From: JAKFWF01 sp031367505
GTDB taxonomy: Bacteria > Pseudomonadota > Alphaproteobacteria > Rhizobiales > Hyphomicrobiaceae
Direction: 5' to 3'
DNA length: 64,000 bases
Assembly: GCA_031367505.1 (NCBI GenBank)
Contig: JANLPY010000629.1
Coordinates: forward strand, 1-64,000
The number at the start of each line of letters is the position of its first letter. The stretch's first letter is position 1. Positions 27,171 through 34,112 of the stretch are shown piece after piece. A program made the translations under genes and the position numbers. Below the pieces are notes generated by a model. It ran no database searches and was not told the origin of the DNA. It saw only the letters and a list, made by a program, of their open reading frames with translations.

Positions 27171-28202
27171 TTAACCCGCCGCGGCCGAAATCAGGATCTC
27201 TTCGGCGAAGTTGGCGTCACCGGCTTCGGCGATGAATTTCTTCATGCCTTTCACGAAGTCGATCAGCTCCAACTGCACGATGGTGGCCGTCACCGACGTA
27301 TCCGAACACAACCGCTGCATCGACAGCATGGAGCTTTCGCTGGTGTAGCCCCATACGGTTTTGTAGGTGCCGCCGGTGCCCGACTTGTCAGCCCCGACGC
27401 GATACGTGCCACCGTAGCGAACGCCTTTGATTTCAGCGTCACCGCCGAGGCGTCCTTCGCTCATCAAGATTTCACGCGTCGCCAGCCAAGCGCTGAAGGC
27501 CTCGTGGCTTTTGACTTTGTACTGCCAGACCGAGAGCACCGGCGAGATCATGATGCGGCGCTTGAGAAGTTCTTCCGCGTGCGCGCCCAACATGTAGGGG
27601 TTGAACGGCACGCTCATCGACGTGCGCACCTGTTGGTTCACGGCGTCAATCGCCGGGCCGGACTTGGCCGAGCCACCGCGCATGTACGACGTGAACGGCA
27701 CGCTCATCGACGTGCGGACTTGCTGGTTGACGGTATCGACCGCGGGGGCGTCGCCATCAGTGCCACGCATGTGCGGGGCAAACGGCACGCTCATCGAGGT
27801 ACGCACCTGCTGGTTGACGGTTTCGACCGACGGCGCGTCGGAAATCACCGCATCACGGCCGCGCATGTGGGGCGCGTACGGCACGCTCATCGAGGTGCGT
27901 ACCTGTTGGTTGACCGTATCGACGACAGGCGTCTCAACGGATGCGCTCGACGCCAATGCGCTGCCGAGCATGTGGCGTTGAAATGGCACGCTCATCGACG
28001 TGCGGACTTGCTGGTTGACCGCCTCGACCGAGGGTGCCTCGATCGTTTCGCTCAATGTCAAAGCGTCACCCAGCATGTGACGTTGGAATGGCACGCTCAT
28101 GCTCGTTCGCACTTGCTGGTTCACGGCCTCCACCGTCGGTGCCTCGATCGTATGTGCACGGGCCATCCGTGCCGAAAGATGGATCATTCGATTGTCGATC
28201 AT
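27171..28202 (-). CDS. Six-repeat protein, candidate RiPP precursor with a C-terminal globular domain
   Basis: This 343-residue protein begins with an 18-residue leader-like stretch. Six modules follow (residues 27-45, 62-80, 97-115, 129-147, 158-176, 188-206). Each reads VNQQVRTSMSVP then F or Y, two variable residues, H or Y, Met, Leu or Arg, and Gly. Linkers between modules vary in length and sequence. Residues 207-343 form a compact domain (VWQYKVKSHEAFSAW, VRYGGTYRV, TVWGYTSESSM) whose strand/helix flow recalls NIPSNAP or dimeric alpha-beta barrel proteins. AGGAG sits nine bases before the ATG. There is no signal peptide. It follows PqqD-like, radical SAM and subtilase genes on the same strand, hence the precursor reading. 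It could instead be an enzyme or sensor with a repeat-bearing extension. Confidence 0.75.
   Translation of the reverse strand: MIDNRMIHLSARMARAHTIEAPTVEAVNQQVRTSMSVPFQRHMLGDALTLSETIEAPSVEAVNQQVRTSMSVPFQRHMLGSALASSASVETPVVDTVNQQVRTSMSVPYAPHMRGRDAVISDAPSVETVNQQVRTSMSVPFAPHMRGTDGDAPAVDTVNQQVRTSMSVPFTSYMRGGSAKSGPAIDAVNQQVRTSMSVPFNPYMLGAHAEELLKRRIMISPVLSVWQYKVKSHEAFSAWLATREILMSEGRLGGDAEIKGVRYGGTYRVGADKSGTGGTYKTVWGYTSESSMLSMQRLCSDTSVTATIVQLELIDFVKGMKKFIAEAGDANFAEEILISAAAG
27585..28148 (-). repeat. Six in-frame coding repeats of the VNQQVRTSMSVP(F/Y) module
   Basis: The conserved 13-codon cores lie at 28086-28124, 27981-28019, 27876-27914, 27780-27818, 27693-27731 and 27603-27641. Periods are 35, 35, 32, 29 and 30 codons. 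Among the six cores the only amino-acid difference is one Phe-to-Tyr change, while Val, Gln, Arg, Thr, Ser, Pro and Phe codons vary synonymously. Ser34 uses AGC in the first copy and TCG in the others. This indicates selection at the protein level, not recent DNA duplication. Confidence 0.95.
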
Positions 28203-28338
28203 GACTTTCTACTCCTCATACGCCGGCCCACAGGAGCGTGGGCGCGGAAACTGGATTGGAAAAGTGGGCGCGTGCTCTCGCGTTGGCAAAAGCAAGTGCC
28301 TCCGCCTTATTTTGTTTGATTACCTTCGGTCCCAAAAT

Positions 28339-28399
28339 CGCGCGTGGCTCTTCGTTAGCGCGTGGCGACTCCTCTTCGAGTAGCCAACCGCCACGCGCG
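28339..28399 (-). promoter_or_regulatory. Three-arm element able to form two alternative 10-bp hairpins
   Basis: Directly after the PqqD-like stop, the minus-strand RNA has one arm (28389-28399, CGCGCGTGGCG) that can pair with either of two downstream arms, 28358-28367 or 28339-28348, by 10 perfect base pairs each. The second arm is followed by ATTTTGGG. The first pairing also encloses an ACTC/GAGT stem. The pairings exclude each other. The position between enzyme genes and the repeat gene suggests partial termination or an expression-ratio device, but it could be a plain terminator. Confidence 0.45.
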
Positions 28400-28401
28400 G
28401 G

Positions 28402-28689
28402 CTAGTCGGAGTTTGCGATGATGTTGCGATCGAGCAGCAGATCGAAGCCTTGGTGGAATTGCTCTTTCGCGATCGTCGTCCCCATCTTGGGCGCGACGGT
28501 TTTTATGTAGTCCGCCTCGATTTGCGAAAAGGCGCGGCCATCGCACAGTTCGAGAATGAACCAGGCGCTGGTGTTGAGATCGTGTAACTCGGGATCATCT
28601 GGTGTGAAGGCGTAGGCGTGCCCCCACTCTTCAAATCCGCGAACGATGACGTCAGGTGCTTTCGCGTAGGAGCCGTTCCGGGAGTACAC
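28402..28689 (-). CDS. PqqD-like peptide-binding (RRE) protein
   Basis: This 95-residue protein starts at GTG (28689), with AAAGGAG nine bases upstream, inside the 3' end of the radical SAM gene (38 bp overlap). Segments VIVRGFEEWGHAYAFTPDD, LHDLNTSAWFILELCDGR and a helical tail match the small winged-helix PqqD fold, which binds leader peptides and presents them to modifying enzymes (RiPP recognition element). It is the natural partner of the radical SAM protein just upstream. The longer frame extending to 29016 is an artefact of reading the rSAM gene out of frame. Confidence 0.8.
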   Translation of the reverse strand: MYSRNGSYAKAPDVIVRGFEEWGHAYAFTPDDPELHDLNTSAWFILELCDGRAFSQIEADYIKTVAPKMGTTIAKEQFHQGFDLLLDRNIIANSD

Positions 28690-29701
28690 GTAGGTCAACT
28701 CCTTTGTTGTGGTGGGTGCAGTAGGGATCGGGCGCGGTGAAGCGGCCGGTGAACGCGAATGCTGTCGAGCGGCATCCGCCGTGCGTGCCTTGAGTGGTGG
28801 AACAATCGGGACAACTGTCCTCGACGTCGTTGGCGCGAAGTTGCCGGTAAAGCGGGTCGTCCCAGGTTTCGAGCAGCGATTTTTCGGTGATGTTGCCGTA
28901 GTTGACGTACTCGCGCATATACGGGCAGCCGACACTGTCGCCTTGCGGGGTGACCGCCGCCGTCTGCCAGCAGCAGTTGCCGTCCTTGGGGTGCCACGAC
29001 TGCATGAGCTGCACACCGGGCGGCACTTGCAGACTGTCGAGCGCTGCCATCATCTCGGGCAGTGTCAGCGACAACTCGCTCCAATTCTTGCGGGCGCGGC
29101 CAAGTGGATAGAGGCGCAACACGCCGACCTGATCGCAATCGAGTTCCTTGGCGAGATCGACATAGCGCTGCAAGTGGGGCGCATTTTTCGCCGACAGTAT
29201 GCCGAGGATCGTCACCTTCAATCCGGCGGCGCGTGCGTGCTTGATCCCGGCGACCACGGCGTCATAGCTGCCAACTTGGCCGGTCAACTCATCCTGGATT
29301 TCCGGGATGGCGGCGAACAGATCGACGTAGAGCCGGCCGATCCCGAGGACCTTAAGGCGTTTGGCGCGCGCCTCATCGATGAGCGTTGCGTGGGTGCGCA
29401 CCGCGATGAACAATTTGCGTTGGCAATAGGCGAGTAACTCTTCGAAGTCGGGGCGATGGAAGGGCTCGCCACCCTCGAAGAAGATATGCAGGAAGCCTTC
29501 GGCAATCAGCTCATCAATGAAGGTTTTCCACTGCGCGGTGGTCAGCTCTGGCCGCTTCGATGATCCGCAGTCGGCGTAGCAGAGCTTGCAATCCATGCTG
29601 CACGTCTGGTTGACGCAGATTGTCACCTTGAACGGTTTTTCGAGCTTTGGTGCCGGTCGGGGGGCGTGCGCTGGATGATCGATGCGGACGAGTTCGTTCA
29701 C
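28652..29701 (-). CDS. Radical SAM/SPASM domain peptide-modifying enzyme
   Basis: This 349-residue enzyme has the radical SAM cluster motif CSMDCKLC (Cys34, Cys38, Cys41) and the GGEP motif at about residue 77. A C-terminal SPASM region follows, with Cys at about 243, 244, 259, 297, 300, 310 and 328, able to hold auxiliary iron-sulfur clusters. Enzymes with this layout modify peptides and proteins (PqqE, AlbA, triceptide maturases, sulfatase maturases). The start is GTG at 29701, overlapping the protease stop by four bases (GTGA), and the PqqD-like gene overlaps its 3' end. The likely substrate is the repeat protein; the chemistry is unknown. Confidence 0.92.
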   Translation of the reverse strand: MNELVRIDHPAHAPRPAPKLEKPFKVTICVNQTCSMDCKLCYADCGSSKRPELTTAQWKTFIDELIAEGFLHIFFEGGEPFHRPDFEELLAYCQRKLFIAVRTHATLIDEARAKRLKVLGIGRLYVDLFAAIPEIQDELTGQVGSYDAVVAGIKHARAAGLKVTILGILSAKNAPHLQRYVDLAKELDCDQVGVLRLYPLGRARKNWSELSLTLPEMMAALDSLQVPPGVQLMQSWHPKDGNCCWQTAAVTPQGDSVGCPYMREYVNYGNITEKSLLETWDDPLYRQLRANDVEDSCPDCSTTQGTHGGCRSTAFAFTGRFTAPDPYCTHHNKGVDLRVLPERLLREST

Positions 29702-31347
29702 GCTGGTACTCCTACGGCTGCAATGTCGTGGATGCTCAATAGTCCGGTGCCGAAACGGCTGTCCCAGCGTGCGGATGGGGCGTTAGTTGACAGCCCCGCG
29801 TTCGGATTGCGGGCGAGTGCGCAGGCGATCGCGCCGGAGGCCAACGCCACCGCGGCACTCGTGCCGGTGGTTTGCGCAAATCCGCGCGATTTCGATTTGG
29901 CGCCCCAGATCGCTGCGGCAGGCGCGGTGACATGCGGTACCTGCGCGGCCGATCCCTCGAGCCAGGGCACCGGCCCGAGGCTCGAGGCAGGTAGGATCGC
30001 TGGCCGTCCCGCCGCGGGTTGGCAATGGTGATCGCACCCGGCGACCACCAACGCGCCACGAGCCGAAGCAAGACAGCACAGCGAACTTTCCGGATGCGAT
30101 GGCGACAGCCAGGAGCGCTCGCGCATCCCGTCATCACGTTCGATCCAGGCGTGCGTCACGGCTCGTTGACCGGACGCTCGCAATGTGAATTTGAAATTGG
30201 TGTTCGGCGCAGCACCATCAAATAGTGATGCCGGAAATAAAGGCGGATGCAGCAGCACGCGCACACGTGATAATGCGCCGCGCGCTTTGAACGTGTGGTC
30301 CGCGATGCCGATCCGCGTTGCACTGGTGCAAATTTCATGGGTGCCGCCGGGGGCGAGGCGCATGACCGTAGCGTCGGGTCGCGTGACATCAATATCGAGT
30401 GCCGCGCCGGACTGGTACCAAATTTCGAGCTTGTTCTGGGTTGGATCATCGCGCTGCATGACCCAATCGAAGGATTGCGGCGCTTCGGGGGACACGACGC
30501 CGGACCAATGTCCTTCGTCGGCGCCCGCATTGCCGGCCCCGGCCACGATGATCGTGCGCGGGCCGTTGCCCGCTTGCCAAGCAGCGTCGGCTTTCGTTTG
30601 GAGATCGGTGATCGCTTGTTCGGCCCGTGATGCGCCGTCGTGCGCGCCAGCCCATGCGCCGATGCTGAGGTTGATCACGAGCGCTTCGACGCCGAGCCGG
30701 CACGCCCGATCGTAAATATAGCGGATCGCGTTGCCGATTTGGGCTGAGTCATCGTAGCTGCGCCAGCCATCCCAAGCGGCAATTGCTGGGAACGTCGCGT
30801 CGAGCCAGGTGGGCTGACCGCGTTCGTCTTGTTCCTTCCAATCGCCATCGAGAAGCGCCAGTTGGACGCCGATGAGTTCGGCATCGGGCGCGGCGCTGCG
30901 GAAGCCCGCGAATACGGTGCCGGCCGCCATCGTCGCCATCATCGTGCCGTGCGCGGGCCCGATCGAGTTTGCTCGTCCGCAGTTGTTGGCATGCGGATCG
31001 TAACGGGCGTCGAGATCGCGGCGCGAGCCGGATTGTTTTGCCGCACTCACGGTTGCATCGAGGAACGCGCCGTCCCAATCTTCGACCGCGGTGATATCAA
31101 GGTCAGGAGTGCGGGCGGCTTCGGGTTGCCGGTTCTGGTCCCAAAGGAAACGGAAGCGCGATGCATCGCCGGCGGTGTTACGCAAACATGGATGCAGCAG
31201 GTCGAAGCCGTAGTCGACAAAGCCGATGGCGACGGGCGCGCCATTGGCACTGTCAAACTGTGGCACGCCAAGGGTTGCGAGTGCGGCTTCGTTGAAGCGC
31301 TTATTCCACGCGGGCGTGTGATGGGCGTCTGTAACTTCGAGTACCAT
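29698..31347 (-). CDS. Subtilisin-like serine protease (S8) lacking a signal peptide
   Basis: This 549-residue subtilase has the catalytic triad Asp45 (GFVDYGFDLLHP), His133 (GPAHGTMMATMAAGT) and Ser497 (TTGTSAAVALASG), with oxyanion Asn273 (GAGNAGAD). A ~200-residue insertion between Asn and Ser contains a jelly-roll-like stretch. There is no signal peptide and no visible prodomain, since Asp45 lies so near the N-terminus; it is therefore probably cytosolic. AGAGGA precedes the ATG. It overlaps the radical SAM gene, so the two are translationally coupled. Its likely job is to cut the repeat protein, as S8 proteases do in some RiPP systems. Confidence 0.9.
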   Translation of the reverse strand: MVLEVTDAHHTPAWNKRFNEAALATLGVPQFDSANGAPVAIGFVDYGFDLLHPCLRNTAGDASRFRFLWDQNRQPEAARTPDLDITAVEDWDGAFLDATVSAAKQSGSRRDLDARYDPHANNCGRANSIGPAHGTMMATMAAGTVFAGFRSAAPDAELIGVQLALLDGDWKEQDERGQPTWLDATFPAIAAWDGWRSYDDSAQIGNAIRYIYDRACRLGVEALVINLSIGAWAGAHDGASRAEQAITDLQTKADAAWQAGNGPRTIIVAGAGNAGADEGHWSGVVSPEAPQSFDWVMQRDDPTQNKLEIWYQSGAALDIDVTRPDATVMRLAPGGTHEICTSATRIGIADHTFKARGALSRVRVLLHPPLFPASLFDGAAPNTNFKFTLRASGQRAVTHAWIERDDGMRERSWLSPSHPESSLCCLASARGALVVAGCDHHCQPAAGRPAILPASSLGPVPWLEGSAAQVPHVTAPAAAIWGAKSKSRGFAQTTGTSAAVALASGAIACALARNPNAGLSTNAPSARWDSRFGTGLLSIHDIAAVGVPA

Positions 31348-31460
31348 GACGTCCTCTGATCCTCAGGTGTGGATCATAGGTCGACGGCACTGGTGTCTGT
31401 CGTCCGAGGTGTCTACCCAGTCAGCGCGAGTACCGGGAAAGCTCACTCATGTGCACGACG

Positions 31461-32132
31461 TCAGGTTTTCACCCAGGTTACGAATTCGGCGGTGGAAATG
31501 CGCGATGTGCGGAAGCCATTGATCTTGGCGGCAGGATCGCCGTAGCCGACGGCCATGCCGCAAACGACTTGCTGCCCGGCGGGAATATTTAGCCGCTCTT
31601 GAATCACGTCATGGTACTGACAAAAAGCTGCTTGTGGACATGTTTCGAGGCCCTCGCCGCGCGCCGCGATCATCACCGACTGGATGAACATGCCGGTGTC
31701 GAGCCACGAGCCGAGCTCCAAGTCACGGTCGATCGTGAAGATCAGTCCGATCGGTGCGCCGAAGAATGTGTAATTCTCGCGATGTTGTGCTGCCATCCGG
31801 GATTTGTCTTCGCGCCCGATCCCGAGCAGTCCGTATAATCCCCATCCGGTTTCGCGACGACGGGCGAGGTAGGGATCGCGCCATTTCACGGGATAGTAAT
31901 TGTATTCGCGTTGGCCTTCGTCGCCACGGGCGTGACGTGCGACCAGATCATCACAAAGGGCATCTTTGACGGCACCTTCGAGCACGTAAACGCGCCACGG
32001 TTGGATGTTGGAACCCGATGGCGCGCGGCCCGCGGTCAGCAGAACCCGCTCCAGTACCTCGTGCGGCACGGCTTTGGGCAAATAGGCGCGAATGCTCTGG
32101 CGGCCGGCGATGGCCTGTTCGACGGTCATCAT
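31461..32132 (-). CDS. Nitroreductase family flavoprotein
   Basis: This 223-residue FMN-dependent oxidoreductase has the N-terminal RQSIRAYLPKAVP and RAPSGSNIQPWRVYV motifs, FFGAPIGLIFTID in mid-domain and a C-terminal GMAVGYGDPAAKINGFRTSR. The ATG at 32132 is preferred over TTG at 32138. It lies 113 bases upstream of the protease on the same strand, so it may or may not be in the same transcript. Nitroreductase-like flavoenzymes dehydrogenate peptides in some RiPP pathways, but this sequence is close to ordinary stand-alone nitroreductases. Confidence 0.9.
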   Translation of the reverse strand: MMTVEQAIAGRQSIRAYLPKAVPHEVLERVLLTAGRAPSGSNIQPWRVYVLEGAVKDALCDDLVARHARGDEGQREYNYYPVKWRDPYLARRRETGWGLYGLLGIGREDKSRMAAQHRENYTFFGAPIGLIFTIDRDLELGSWLDTGMFIQSVMIAARGEGLETCPQAAFCQYHDVIQERLNIPAGQQVVCGMAVGYGDPAAKINGFRTSRISTAEFVTWVKT

Positions 32133-32184
32133 GATCAAATAATCCTGCTGGCGAGGTTTCGCTGCCTAAAAGCCCGCAGAAGCT

Positions 32185-32212
32185 TGTAGGGTCAAGGCCC
32201 TGCACATTTTTT
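32185..32212 (+). terminator. Hairpin plus T6 in the urease operon leader
   Basis: TGTAGGG at 32185-32191 pairs with CCCTGCA at 32198-32204 (one G-U pair, six-base loop), then CA and six Ts at 32207-32212. On the plus strand it is a terminator-like hairpin 73 bases before ureD. No plus-strand gene ends nearby, so it may be an attenuator of the urease transcript or a block against readthrough. Confidence 0.4.
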
Positions 32213-32284
32213 CGCCATTGGAAACGCTTGGCCGTTCTGGGGTGGGCCGCTATCGTGGCGCAGCATTTGTCAACGGACACCCGC

Positions 32285-33139
32285 ATGTACTTGACTGCCC
32301 CGAGCGCTGGCCTGCCGCCGTTCGAACGGCCGGCCATCCCGGCGTTCGTCCGGACCGACAGCGAGTTGCGCGCAACGCTCGGCGTCGCCGGCGGGCGCAC
32401 GTCGGCGCTGCGCGTTCGGGAAGCGGGCGCGCTCCGGCTGCGGTTCCCGAAGGTTGCTGGCGATTGCGAAGGCATCATTCTCAATACGGCCGGTGGGATT
32501 GCTGGCGGCGATAACCAAACGTTGGCGTTTACTGTGGGCGAAGGTGCGACGGCTTCGCTCACCACGCAGTCAGCGGAAAAAGTCTATGGCAGCGACGGGG
32601 AATTGGCGACGATAGTGACGACGCTCGATCTTGGATCGCACGCCAACCTCGCTTGGCTGCCGCAAGAAGCCATCCTGTTCGATCGCGCGCGTCTGAAGCG
32701 GCAACTCGATGTCACGATGGCCGCGACCGCCACGCTCACCATCAAAGAGGGTGTCGTGTTTGGCCGCACCGCGCGCGGCGAACGGATGACCAGCGGCCTG
32801 TTTCACGATCGCTGGCGCATTCGCCGCGATGGCCGCTTGATCCTCGCCGAAGATGTGCGGCTTGATGGCAATATCGCGGGCCAACTGGAACACCGTGCGA
32901 TCGGCAACGGTGCTTGTGCGATCGCGACGATCGTGCATGTTTCCCCGCGCGCGCACGATCAGCTAGAGGCCGTGCGTGAAGTCATGCGAAGTGCGTCTTG
33001 CGATGCTGGCGGCAGTGCCTGGAACGGCATGCTCGTCATTCGATTGGCGGGGCCCGAGCCGCATATTGTTCGAGCCGCTTCGGCACGCATTTTGGCACTT
33101 CTTCTCCCTGCGGTCAGTCCCCGCATCTGGTCCTGCTGA
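32285..33139 (+). CDS. ureD: Urease accessory protein UreD
   Basis: This 284-residue chaperone binds apo-urease and, with UreF and UreG, helps load nickel. Recognised segments are LRFPKVAGDCEGIILNTAGGIAGGD near residue 55, TTQSAEKVYGS, AWLPQEAILFDRARL and the ending LLPAVSPRIWSC. The ATG at 32285 is used; a TTG at 32228 would be longer. It is the first gene of the urease operon, 18 bases before ureAB. The gene is divergent from the nitroreductase. Confidence 0.93.
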   Translation: MYLTAPSAGLPPFERPAIPAFVRTDSELRATLGVAGGRTSALRVREAGALRLRFPKVAGDCEGIILNTAGGIAGGDNQTLAFTVGEGATASLTTQSAEKVYGSDGELATIVTTLDLGSHANLAWLPQEAILFDRARLKRQLDVTMAATATLTIKEGVVFGRTARGERMTSGLFHDRWRIRRDGRLILAEDVRLDGNIAGQLEHRAIGNGACAIATIVHVSPRAHDQLEAVREVMRSASCDAGGSAWNGMLVIRLAGPEPHIVRAASARILALLLPAVSPRIWSC

Positions 33140-33157
33140 TAACCTCGGAATATCGCC

Positions 33158-33802
33158 ATGAATCTCTCCCCGCGCGAAAAAGACAAGTTACTGATCTCGA
33201 TGGCCGCGATGGTCGCGCGCAGGCGTCTGGAACGCGGCGTGAAGTTGAACTTCCCCGAGGCGGTGGCGCTGATCACCGACACCGTAATCGAGGGCGCGCG
33301 CGATGGCCGCTCGGTCGCCGATCTGATGGAGGCGGGCGCGCATGTGCTGACGTCCGGGCAACTGATGGACGGCATCGCCGAGATGATTGCCGACGTGCAG
33401 GTCGAAGCGACGTTCCCCGATGGCACCAAGCTCGTGACGGTGCACAATCCGATCCGAGGGGCTGCGCCAGCCAAGGTCGTGCCCGGTGAGATCATGACAG
33501 CGGACGGAGATATTACGCTCAACGAGGGCGCCAAGCGGATCACGATCAGCGTTGCCAACACCGGCGACCGGCCCATTCAGGTGGGCAGCCATTACCACTT
33601 CTTCGAAACCAACCCCGGTTTGCAGTTTGATCGCGCCAAGGCGCGCGGCACCCGTCTCGATATTCCAGCCGGCACGGCGGTGCGTTTTGAGCCCGGCCAA
33701 ACCCGCGACGTGACGCTCGTCCCCCTCGCCGGCAAACGCAAGGTCTACGGGTTTAGAGGCGAAGTGATGGGGAAGCTTGTAAAATCCGCTAAGAAGGCAT
33801 AA
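33158..33802 (+). CDS. ureAB: Fused urease gamma and beta subunits
   Basis: This 214-residue protein joins the gamma subunit (about residues 1-100; MNLSPREKDKLLISMAAMVA, LMEAGAHVLTSGQLMDGIAEM) to the beta subunit (about 107-205; PGEIMTADGDITLNEG, GSHYHFFETNPGLQFDR). Together with UreC they form the nickel-dependent urease that hydrolyses urea to ammonia and carbamate. Fusion of ureA and ureB is known in several bacteria, including Helicobacter and some Alphaproteobacteria. In a normal operon ureC follows at once; here a toxin-antitoxin pair intervenes. Confidence 0.95.
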   Translation: MNLSPREKDKLLISMAAMVARRRLERGVKLNFPEAVALITDTVIEGARDGRSVADLMEAGAHVLTSGQLMDGIAEMIADVQVEATFPDGTKLVTVHNPIRGAAPAKVVPGEIMTADGDITLNEGAKRITISVANTGDRPIQVGSHYHFFETNPGLQFDRAKARGTRLDIPAGTAVRFEPGQTRDVTLVPLAGKRKVYGFRGEVMGKLVKSAKKA

Positions 33803-33836
33803 AGTAAGGCAAATGGTGAAATGTAAGGACTAACGT

Positions 33837-34112
33837 ATGAGCGGCTCAACAGTCACATCTAAAGGCCAAGTCACGATCCCGGCCAAGATCCGCGACGAGT
33901 TCGGCATCGAGACTGGAGACGAAATCGTATTTCTTAAGGGAATGGATGGCCGTCTGAAAGTCCATATCGGCAAGCGGCGACCCGGGGCAGGCCGCGGCGT
34001 GTTGAAGTCCAGCGTCGCGCTCACGCAGCAAAACATCGATCGTGGCATCGCCGAAGCAGTTGCCGAACGTCGCGGTCTGAAACAAGCGAGCGGTGGCCGG
34101 CGCTCCCGATGA
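33837..34112 (+). CDS. AbrB/MazE-type antitoxin
   Basis: This 91-residue protein has the swapped-hairpin AbrB DNA-binding domain, STVTSKGQVTIPAKIRDEFG followed by IETGDEIVFL, in the first ~50 residues. The C-terminal tail is Arg-rich and would bind and neutralise a toxin. AAGGA precedes the ATG. Its stop overlaps the PIN toxin start by four bases (ATGA), the usual coupling in vapBC modules. It likely represses its own promoter. The pair lies between ureAB and ureC. Confidence 0.9.
   Translation: MSGSTVTSKGQVTIPAKIRDEFGIETGDEIVFLKGMDGRLKVHIGKRRPGAGRGVLKSSVALTQQNIDRGIAEAVAERRGLKQASGGRRSR

Noticed and set aside
27585..28148. Possible CRISPR-like or tandem DNA repeat array
   Set aside because: The units lie in one open frame, periods differ by whole codons, and differences are synonymous, so it is a coding repeat.
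28282..28312. Sigma-54-like sequence (GGCAC...TTTTGC) before the repeat protein
   Set aside because: The GG-to-GC spacing is one base too long for the strict -24/-12 requirement.
28690..29016. Upstream extension of the PqqD-like frame
   Set aside because: This part is Ser/Arg/Thr-rich and reads the radical SAM gene out of frame; the GTG at 28689 has the ribosome site.
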